Source: Gemella cuniculi DSM 15828
GTDB lineage: Bacteria; Bacillota; Bacilli; Staphylococcales; Gemellaceae
Direction: 5' to 3'
Assembly: GCF_000425665.1 (NCBI RefSeq)
Contig: NZ_KE384432.1
Coordinates: 62,001-126,000 of the forward strand
Length of the DNA stretch: 64,000 bases
Numbering within the stretch: position 1 is the stretch's first letter; every line of letters starts with the position of its first letter. The notes beneath the pieces were generated by a model. The model had not been told where the DNA came from, did not search any database, and saw nothing but the letters and a program-made list of their open reading frames with translations. A program made the translations under genes and the position numbers. Of this stretch, positions 57,310 through 64,000 are shown piece after piece.

Positions 57310-59679
57310 ATGTTACAATTAGCTGTCTTTTTCCCAGTAATTGCAATGTTTTTTGTTCCACTTCTTAGAAAGAATTTTAGAAATATTCACACTGGAAAGT
57401 TTGTTATAATTGTACCACTACTTTTATTTATATATTTTTTATCTAATCTAAAAAATATATATTCTGGCGGTATTATTTATAAATCATTTGCATTTGCATC
57501 TAATGTGGGACTTGATATAAATCTAAAACTTGATGGATTATCCCTACTTTTTGCTTTGCTTATAACCGGAATTGGTACTCTTGTAATTTTATATTCATGT
57601 TATTACATGAATATAAAGGATGAAAAATTACATAAATTCTATATATTCTTACTTATATTTATGTCAGCAATGTTGGGAGTTGTTCTCTCTGATAATCTAT
57701 TAAGTATGTATATGTTTTGGGAAATGACTTCCGTTTCTTCATTTCTACTTATTAGCTATTGGCATGAGAATGATGCTTCAAGAAAAGGGGCATTAAAATC
57801 ACTTATTATTACAGTATTTGGTGGAGTGCTTATGCTCTCTGGTATTTTTATTTTAAATAATATAACTGGAAGTTTTAATGTAAGTGAAATTATTTCCTAT
57901 AGTCAAAATAATAATTATACTTCTAAATATTTAGTTGCTATGGTTTTGATTCTTTTTGGAGCATTCACAAAATCTGCACAATTTCCATTTCATATTTGGT
58001 TACCAGATGCAATGGCTGCTCCTACACCTATTAGTAGCTATCTGCATTCTGCGACAATGGTAAAAGCTGGAATTTATTTACTACTTAGAATAGGAGTAAT
58101 CTTCTCTGCATTTACTTCATCTTTTGGAAACATACTTATTATTTTTGGAACTTTGACTATGCTTATAGGTTCTATTTCCGCCATTTTCCTAAAAGATTTA
58201 AAAGGAATTTTAGCATATTCTACTATAAGTCAACTTGGGATGATGACACTTATGATTGGTATTGCAAATTTAGGTTTATATAATAACAATAATTTTATAT
58301 ATACCTTTGCTTTTTATGCTGTTTGTTTCCACATCATAAATCATGCTGTATTCAAAGCAAGTTTATTTATGATTACAGGAATCATTGATCATACATTCCA
58401 TACTCGTGATATTAATAAACTACGTGGTATTCAAAAATTCATGCCTCTAAGTTTTATTCTTAGTGTAATTGCTGCATTTTCTATGGCTGGAGTCCCTCCT
58501 CTTAGTGGATTTTACTCTAAAGAATATTTTTTAACGGCAGTATATAGTTTAACTAATTCTAGTTTCTTCTATGTTGTTGTGATTATACTTGTTATAATTG
58601 CTGCAATTGGTACTGCTATTTATTCATTTATTTTAGCATTCAAACCTTTCTTAGGAACGTTTGATAGCAAAATACTTGAAGACAAAAAAATTCACTTAGC
58701 CAATAATAAAATTTTTATTGCACCTACAATTCTAGTAGTTTTTGTAATAATAAATACTTTTATAAAAGATTACATTGTTATTCCAGCACAAATGTCAGCA
58801 CTTGCCACCAATATTACTAACAGGCAAGTTATATCACACATCCAACATGACGGATTTATTTCAAGTGAATTAATAACTTCTATCTTTGTTATTGTTATTG
58901 CAGCTGTTATTTATAAATTATATGCTAACAAAAATATCATTTATAAATACAATCCTAGTTTAATTTCTGTTCATGGTATTTATAATAAATTAGGTAGTTC
59001 TTTGCATAAAGGAGCAGGTCTTTTACATGATACCTTCATAACTAATGAACTTAGAAGAAATATGAGCTATATTTTCCTAACTTTATCAGCTACTATTATT
59101 GGTGGTTATTTAGCAATTGGAAAACCACTTATTATAAATACATTTTCTAGGATCCATATTATGAACATTGCTATTGGATTTTGTATTGTGATATGTTGTA
59201 TTGCTCTAGCTCATACATATAATCGTTTAGTTCTTATTATTCTATCATCAGGAATAGGATTTATGATGACTGCATTGTATGTAACATTTAGAGCACCCGA
59301 TTTAGCAATGACTCAATTTGTTATAGAATCAATATCTACTATTATTTTCTTAATAGCATTTATTCTATTAACAAATAAAACAAAACATATTGAAAAACAA
59401 AAATTCAAGTTAACAAATGCAATGATTGCATTTTTAACTGGATTTAGTTTTATTGTTATTGGATTAGTTTCTTATGCTTATAAACATCCATCAGAAATTA
59501 GTAAATTTTACTTTGACAATGTCGTTGCTTCGGGTGGCGGTAATATCGTTAATGTTATCATTGTTGATTTTAGAGGATTTGATACATTATTTGAAATTAC
59601 AGTTATGACTATGGTAGCACTAATTATTTATGCTATGTTTAAAATTATAAAGCGAGGAGGTACAAAAAATGAAAACTAA
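57310..59679 (+). CDS. mrpA: Mrp antiporter subunit A
   Basis: MrpA is the largest subunit of the Mrp Na+/H+ antiporter and is homologous to NuoL of complex I. The 789-residue product has about 20 helices. The proton-channel helices carry the conserved pattern MYMFWEMTSVSSFLLISYW, PFHIWLPDAMAAPTPISSYLHSATMVKAG (TM7-8 Lys) and the later FKASLFMITGIIDHTFHTRD. The C-terminal part (about 600-789) is the MrpA-specific extension. ATG follows AGAGG. First of seven overlapping genes. Confidence 0.95.
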   Translation: MLQLAVFFPVIAMFFVPLLRKNFRNIHTGKFVIIVPLLLFIYFLSNLKNIYSGGIIYKSFAFASNVGLDINLKLDGLSLLFALLITGIGTLVILYSCYYMNIKDEKLHKFYIFLLIFMSAMLGVVLSDNLLSMYMFWEMTSVSSFLLISYWHENDASRKGALKSLIITVFGGVLMLSGIFILNNITGSFNVSEIISYSQNNNYTSKYLVAMVLILFGAFTKSAQFPFHIWLPDAMAAPTPISSYLHSATMVKAGIYLLLRIGVIFSAFTSSFGNILIIFGTLTMLIGSISAIFLKDLKGILAYSTISQLGMMTLMIGIANLGLYNNNNFIYTFAFYAVCFHIINHAVFKASLFMITGIIDHTFHTRDINKLRGIQKFMPLSFILSVIAAFSMAGVPPLSGFYSKEYFLTAVYSLTNSSFFYVVVIILVIIAAIGTAIYSFILAFKPFLGTFDSKILEDKKIHLANNKIFIAPTILVVFVIINTFIKDYIVIPAQMSALATNITNRQVISHIQHDGFISSELITSIFVIVIAAVIYKLYANKNIIYKYNPSLISVHGIYNKLGSSLHKGAGLLHDTFITNELRRNMSYIFLTLSATIIGGYLAIGKPLIINTFSRIHIMNIAIGFCIVICCIALAHTYNRLVLIILSSGIGFMMTALYVTFRAPDLAMTQFVIESISTIIFLIAFILLTNKTKHIEKQKFKLTNAMIAFLTGFSFIVIGLVSYAYKHPSEISKFYFDNVVASGGGNIVNVIIVDFRGFDTLFEITVMTMVALIIYAMFKIIKRGGTKNEN

Positions 59680-60094
59680 TGATGTTATTTTAAAAACATT
59701 ATCACTTATTATATCTAGCTGTATATTTTTATTATCTCTTAGTTTATATTTTGGAGGACATTTTCTTCCAGGTGGTGGCTTTGTAGGAGGATTACTTTGT
59801 ACTATGGCATTGGCACTTTCTATGTTTACCTATGGAATTGATAAAGTAACTAGGCTGCTTCCTATAAATTATGTTTATGTTACTGCTATCGGACTTCTAT
59901 TTTCTATAGGTACTGCTTTTAGTGGAGTAATTGTTGGAAAAAATTTCTTTAAACATCATTTTACTCATGTCCATATCCCAATAATGGGTGAAATGGAGCT
60001 TCATACTGCTGCTATTTTTGATTTAGGAGTTTACTTAGTAGTTGTTGGTGTCTTAATGTCAGTTATTTTGGCTTTTGGAAAGGATGGTAAATAA
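59669..60094 (+). CDS. mrpB: Mrp antiporter subunit B
   Basis: A 141-residue protein with four helices, starting LKTLSLIISSCIFLLSLSLY and containing GGHFLPGGGFVGGLL, the MrpB signature. It overlaps the end of mrpA by 11 bases and has GAGGAGG upstream, so the two are translationally coupled. Confidence 0.94.
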   Translation: MKTNDVILKTLSLIISSCIFLLSLSLYFGGHFLPGGGFVGGLLCTMALALSMFTYGIDKVTRLLPINYVYVTAIGLLFSIGTAFSGVIVGKNFFKHHFTHVHIPIMGEMELHTAAIFDLGVYLVVVGVLMSVILAFGKDGK

Positions 60095-60444
60095 TGGAAC
60101 TTTTTATGATTATCTTATGCGGTATTCTCGTTGGATCTGGAGTTTACCTTATGCTTTCTAAGAGTATGATGCGTATAATTATTGGTGTTGGACTTTTTAG
60201 TCATGCTGCGAATTTAATTATACTTATTGCTGGCGGTTTAGAAGATGGAGACATTCCTATTATTTCTGAACTTGGAAAAAATTATATAGATCCTGTTCCA
60301 GCAGCATTAATTCTTACAGCTATTGTTATTGGTTTTGCAGTTACATGTTTGCTTATTTCCATTTACATAGCAAACTTTAAATTAAAAGGTAGTGATAATG
60401 TAATTGAATTAGAAGATGTCGAAAATATGAAGGAGGAAAAATAG
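60094..60444 (+). CDS. mrpC: Mrp antiporter subunit C
   Basis: A 116-residue NuoK-like subunit with three helices: GILVGSGVYLMLSKSMMRI, IGVGLFSHAANLIIL and DPVPAALILTAIVIGFAV. The DP-PQALVLTAIVI-type motif is characteristic. Its start overlaps the mrpB stop by one base. Confidence 0.94.
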   Translation: MELFMIILCGILVGSGVYLMLSKSMMRIIIGVGLFSHAANLIILIAGGLEDGDIPIISELGKNYIDPVPAALILTAIVIGFAVTCLLISIYIANFKLKGSDNVIELEDVENMKEEK

Positions 60445-61926
60445 ATGCACAGTAATTTACCAGTTATACCAATTTTTATACCTCTTTTATTCGCTGCAAT
60501 TACGATATTATTTAGAAAAAGAGTTGCTTTCCAACGCTTATTAACATTGATTGCTACTAGCCTTACACTAGGATTTTCTATTTATAACATTTTTATGGTA
60601 AATAAACATAAAATTCTAATTTTAGAAATGGGAAATTGGATTAGTCCTTTTGGTATAACCTTGACCTTAGATGGATTAAACAGCATCCTAGTAACAACTT
60701 CTGGTGTAGTTTTCTTAGCAACTTTGTTTTATTCGTTTAAAACTATTGATAAGATTAGAGAACTTAGTTTTTTCTATCCAGGATTTTTACTTATAATGGT
60801 AGGAATTAATGGAGCATTCACCACTGGAGATATATTTAATCTTTTTGTATTCTATGAAATTTTACTTATGTCTTCTTACTTACTTCTTTTGGTAGGTATT
60901 AATAAAGAGCAACTTAAATCATCTATTAGCTATGTTTTAATGAATGTTTTTGCTGGAAGTTTGTTTGTTATTAGTATTGGTTATCTATACACTATCGTTG
61001 GTAGTTTAAATATGGCTTATATTTCACAAACTATTTCAAATATGTCTGACAGACGAGGTTTATATCTTGTTGGTGCAGTAATGATCTTTGTTTTCTGCAT
61101 GAAAGGTGCACTATTCCCGCTATTTACATGGATGAATAGATCTTATGCAGCACCACCAATTTCAGTTTCAGTTATTTTTGGGGCATTACTTACAAAAGTT
61201 GGACTATACTCAATAATTAGAACTTATGGTTTATTTTACTATGAATCTAGTTTTATAAAATCTTATCTTCTGATACTCGGCTTAGTTTCAATAATTGCTG
61301 GATGTATTGGAGCAATTTATCAAAAAAATCTAAAGCAAATAGTAATTTTTAACATAGTAATTTCACTCGGAGTTATGGTTTGTGGTACTGCTACCTTAAA
61401 TTCATTTGGCCTAAAAGGTGCATTATTCTATGCAGTAAATGATATACTTTTAAAAGCAGCTCTATTTATTGTGGTTGGATTGATAATATATGTCAGTGGT
61501 GTCAAATATTTGAAAAAATGTGGTTTGATTAATCAATACCCTGCACTTCCATGGATATATTTTATTATCGTTTTATCATTAGCTGGCGTCCCTCCTTTTA
61601 GTGGATTTTACGGTAAGGCACTCATTATTAAAGGATTGGTTTTAGATAATAATATTTTTATAGCAAGTATTGTTGCATTATCAGGATTGGTAGTATTTTA
61701 TTCATTAATAAAAATATTCCTTAATATTTTTTATGACAATATAAATAAAAATTTAATCTTAAGACCTCTTCCGAAAAATATCCTTATCCCTCTTATTTCA
61801 TTGGTCGTTATCGCTTTAATTATTGGAATAAGCTCTAACATATTAGATGATCTCTTTAATAAAAGTATCCAAATGATATTAAATCCAAAAGAATATATTG
61901 ATTTAATTTTGAGGAAAGGAGCGTAA
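60445..61926 (+). CDS. mrpD: Mrp antiporter subunit D
   Basis: A 493-residue NuoM/NuoN-like subunit with about 14 helices. The conserved ion-path motifs are FNLFVFYEILLMSSYLLL (Glu in TM5) and MKGALFPLFTWMNRSYAAPP (TM7 Lys). ATG 60445 follows AGGAGG directly after the mrpC stop. Confidence 0.95.
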   Translation: MHSNLPVIPIFIPLLFAAITILFRKRVAFQRLLTLIATSLTLGFSIYNIFMVNKHKILILEMGNWISPFGITLTLDGLNSILVTTSGVVFLATLFYSFKTIDKIRELSFFYPGFLLIMVGINGAFTTGDIFNLFVFYEILLMSSYLLLLVGINKEQLKSSISYVLMNVFAGSLFVISIGYLYTIVGSLNMAYISQTISNMSDRRGLYLVGAVMIFVFCMKGALFPLFTWMNRSYAAPPISVSVIFGALLTKVGLYSIIRTYGLFYYESSFIKSYLLILGLVSIIAGCIGAIYQKNLKQIVIFNIVISLGVMVCGTATLNSFGLKGALFYAVNDILLKAALFIVVGLIIYVSGVKYLKKCGLINQYPALPWIYFIIVLSLAGVPPFSGFYGKALIIKGLVLDNNIFIASIVALSGLVVFYSLIKIFLNIFYDNINKNLILRPLPKNILIPLISLVVIALIIGISSNILDDLFNKSIQMILNPKEYIDLILRKGA

Positions 61927-61928
61927 TT

Positions 61929-62426
61929 ATGGCGCTACAATTTTTGATAAATATTTTTGTTGGTACACTGTGGATGTTCTTTGTAGGAAATTATAACTTA
62001 GAATATTTTTCTGTAGGATTTTTCTGGGGAATGATTCTTCTATTTATTTTTAGAAAAGTTTTTTCAAAAACTTTCTTAGGAAAACAACTTTATTACATTT
62101 ATATTTACAAATGGATAAAACTTATCCTAATATTCTTATTAGAACTTTTAAAGGCAGATATAAATGTATTGAAAATGATGTTTAAAAAAGATTTAGACGT
62201 TAATCCTGTCATTTTTGAGTACGATCTTGATGTTAAAAAAAATTGGCAAATTACACTACTTTCAAATATGATTACTCTTACTCCAGGTACACTTACAGTC
62301 AATATTGGACATGATAATAAAAAGTTATATATTCATTGTCTTGATACTAATGACATTTCTTCTGAAATAGATGGAATTAAGAATAGCTTTGAAAAAGCAA
62401 TATTGGAGGTAGATATAAATGGATAA
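61929..62426 (+). CDS. mrpE: Mrp antiporter subunit E
   Basis: A 165-residue subunit with two or three N-terminal helices and a cytoplasmic C-terminal domain (NWQITLLSNMITLTPGTLTVNI is the family hallmark). It lies two bases after mrpD and overlaps mrpF by eight bases. Confidence 0.92.
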   Translation: MALQFLINIFVGTLWMFFVGNYNLEYFSVGFFWGMILLFIFRKVFSKTFLGKQLYYIYIYKWIKLILIFLLELLKADINVLKMMFKKDLDVNPVIFEYDLDVKKNWQITLLSNMITLTPGTLTVNIGHDNKKLYIHCLDTNDISSEIDGIKNSFEKAILEVDING

Positions 62427-62709
62427 AATATTAAACCTTGTTATCTTACTAGGAATTTTTGCTTGTATAACAATGATATTTTTCCTTTTAATATATATTG
62501 TTAAAAAACCTAGTATCTTTGATAAACTAATAGCAAGTGATTTACTTGCCATGCCATTAATTTCTCTAATTGTTTTAATAAGTATGTATTACAAAACATT
62601 TTCTTATATATCACTTATTTTAATTATTACAGTTATATGTTTGGTAGGTACAATAGTTACGGCTAAATTCTTAGCGAAAAAGGAGGTATTCAGTGATGAT
62701 TCTAAATAG
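62419..62709 (+). CDS. mrpF: Mrp antiporter subunit F
   Basis: A 96-residue three-helix subunit. The central KPSIFDKLIASDLLAMPLI corresponds to the conserved D-(R/K)-x-x-(A/S)-x-D segment. Overlaps mrpE at its start and mrpG at its end. Confidence 0.92.
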   Translation: MDKILNLVILLGIFACITMIFFLLIYIVKKPSIFDKLIASDLLAMPLISLIVLISMYYKTFSYISLILIITVICLVGTIVTAKFLAKKEVFSDDSK

Positions 62710-63064
62710 TATACTAGATATTATAATTATACTTCTTATACTCCTTGCTATTATTTCTATGTTAGCAACAGTACTTGGTTTTATCAGATTACCTGATGAA
62801 TTAACTAAAATACACGCTGCTGGTGTTACTGGATCATTTGCAGTAGAACTTATTTTAATTTCTGGATTTATCTATTTCTACAGATATCTTCATGTATTCG
62901 AATTTAAATTCTTACTAGCAATTTTATTTTTATTTTTAGTATCACCTGTATCAGCTCACATGATTTCAATTAGTACCATTATATTTAACAAAAAAGTTTA
63001 TTCTAAAAATAATAAAAATGAAGCTAAAAAAGTTCTTGACGATATAGAGAAATTAAATAAGTAA
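62696..63064 (+). CDS. mrpG: Mrp antiporter subunit G
   Basis: A 122-residue subunit with three helices; LATVLGFIRLPDELTKIHAAGVTGSF is the MrpG signature. ATG 62696 follows AAGGAGG by ten bases; an adjacent in-frame GTG at 62693 is also possible. It overlaps the end of mrpF. All seven Mrp genes are present and intact, so a working antiporter is expected. Confidence 0.93.
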   Translation: MILNSILDIIIILLILLAIISMLATVLGFIRLPDELTKIHAAGVTGSFAVELILISGFIYFYRYLHVFEFKFLLAILFLFLVSPVSAHMISISTIIFNKKVYSKNNKNEAKKVLDDIEKLNK

Positions 63065-63070
63065 ATTTTT

Positions 63071-63116
63071 AAAACTTGATAAAATTAATTTTAAAAAATT
63101 TTATCAAGTTTTTTAT
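63071..63116 (+). terminator. mrp operon terminator
   Basis: Stem aaaacttgataaaatt / aattttatcaagtttt with a T-run, six bases after the mrpG stop. Confidence 0.85.
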
Positions 63117-63194
63117 TATTTCATAATTATTCTTGAATCCAATCAAAATATATATATACTTTACGATTAAATTATATCTAAAACCCTAGAAACC

Positions 63195-63223
63195 TTGACT
63201 TATTTTATTTTATATAGTAATAT
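63195..63223 (+). promoter_or_regulatory. glmM promoter
   Basis: -35 TTGACT (63195-63200), 17-bp spacer, -10 TAATAT (63218-63223), 32 bases before the glmM ATG. Confidence 0.75.
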
Positions 63224-63255
63224 TCATATAGATTACAAAATAAGGAGTTATTTTT

Positions 63256-64000
63256 ATGAGGAAATATTTTGGGACAGACGGTATAAGAGGTATCGCTGGT
63301 GAATCTCTTACCGCTGATTTAAGTTTTAAGGTAGGTAAAGCCCTTGGAAAATTACTTACTGATAAAAAAGATCGTCCAAAAGTAATAATTGGTAGAGATA
63401 CAAGAATATCTTGCGATATGATTGAATATTCACTTACTGCTGGATTAACTAGTATTGGAGTTGATGTAATGACTGTTGGTACAATTCCTACTCCAGCTAT
63501 TGCCTACCTTACAAAAACAATAGAATCAGATGGAGGAATCATGATTTCTGCATCACACAATCCATATCAAGATAATGGAATAAAAATATTCGGACCGGAT
63601 GGATTCAAACTTACTGACGAACAAGAATTAGAAATTGAATGTTTTATTGATGAAAATGAGAAAGTAAAAGAAGTTAGCCATGAAAATATTGGTAAAATAT
63701 ACTCAGGTAACGAACTTAGTCAAAAATATATTCAACATATAAAACAATCAATTACAGGTGACCTTTCAGGAATTAATATAGCACTAGATTGTGCTAATGG
63801 CGCTACTGCACAAGTTGCTCCATTTTTATTTGGTGATTTAGAAGCTGATATCGAAACTATTGGTTGTACACCAAATGGAATTAATATAAATGATAATGTA
63901 GGATCTACAAAAATTAATACTTTAGCTAATTTTGTTAAAGAAAATAATGTTGATGTTGGTTTCGCATTTGATGGTGATGGTGATAGAGTATTAGCCATTG
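63256..64000 (+). CDS. glmM: Phosphoglucosamine mutase, N-terminal part
   Basis: GlmM converts glucosamine 6-phosphate to glucosamine 1-phosphate for peptidoglycan precursors. The first 248 codons are in the window and the gene runs off the right edge. It starts MRKYFGTDGIRGIAGESLTAD and has the phosphoserine loop GGIMISASHNPYQDNGIK. The metal-binding DGDGDR is reached at the window edge. ATG follows TAAGGAG. Confidence 0.95.
   Translation, partial: MRKYFGTDGIRGIAGESLTADLSFKVGKALGKLLTDKKDRPKVIIGRDTRISCDMIEYSLTAGLTSIGVDVMTVGTIPTPAIAYLTKTIESDGGIMISASHNPYQDNGIKIFGPDGFKLTDEQELEIECFIDENEKVKEVSHENIGKIYSGNELSQKYIQHIKQSITGDLSGINIALDCANGATAQVAPFLFGDLEADIETIGCTPNGININDNVGSTKINTLANFVKENNVDVGFAFDGDGDRVLAI

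Overview
The window is a stretch of a low-GC (very AT-rich) Firmicutes chromosome. Gene content points to a Gemella-like member of the Bacillales/Gemellaceae. The clues are YSIRK-type signal peptides and an LPxTG anchor, Bacillus/Staphylococcus-style gene neighbourhoods (rel-dtd-LytH-like, gluP-yqgQ-ylaN-ftsW, whiA with a NUDIX gene), strong AAGGAGG ribosome sites and many intrinsic terminators. The genus is an inference from style, not a measured identity. No rRNA, tRNA, CRISPR array, IS element or prophage was seen.

Layout. 1-0.8 kb: tail of a nucleobase permease and luxS. 1.0-7.2 kb: two tandem paralogous YSIRK surface lipases with matching promoters; the downstream copy has lost its wall anchor. 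7.6-17.2 kb: housekeeping genes (yajC-tgt-queA; a rhomboid-like gene-yqgQ-ylaN-ftsW; crr; ftsY; lysS). 17.5-24.3 kb: a SteT-like amino acid exchanger, a MarR/flavin reductase pair, an LtrA-like membrane protein, SGNH and HAD hydrolases, and a MarR/luciferase-like monooxygenase pair. 24.5-29 kb: a MarR-controlled heterodimeric ABC exporter. 29-32.2 kb: an AT-rich, partly decayed region with a small ABC export/immunity-like cassette, including a permease broken by an in-frame TGA and a possible short peptide gene with no normal start codon. 32.3-36.4 kb: a LytH-like protein without visible catalytic residues, dtd and rel. 36.6-38.4 kb: lysP under a lysine riboswitch. 38.4-42 kb: an unknown membrane protein, a candidate structured small RNA and a class III fructose bisphosphatase. 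42-47.2 kb: NUDIX, whiA, an ECF transporter and tpx. 47.4-53.8 kb: a long coiled-coil membrane protein with 87-bp coding repeats, metG, pepT and an acyl-CoA thioesterase. 54.5-57 kb: deoD and a phosphohexomutase. 57.3-63.1 kb: a complete seven-gene Mrp cation/proton antiporter. 63.3-64 kb: the start of glmM.

Regulation is unusually readable. Several promoters have near-consensus -35/-10 boxes at 17 bp. Three MarR genes each have palindromic operators over their own promoter; in two cases the two copies lie 21 bp apart. The features most worth a second look are the broken peptide/ABC cassette, the rhomboid-like and LytH-like proteins that appear to lack catalytic residues, the tandem lipase duplication, the unassigned RNA unit near 39.6 kb, and the coiled-coil protein at 47.4 kb. 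I did not find one clear novel defence system; the 29-32 kb cassette is the closest to an undescribed system.
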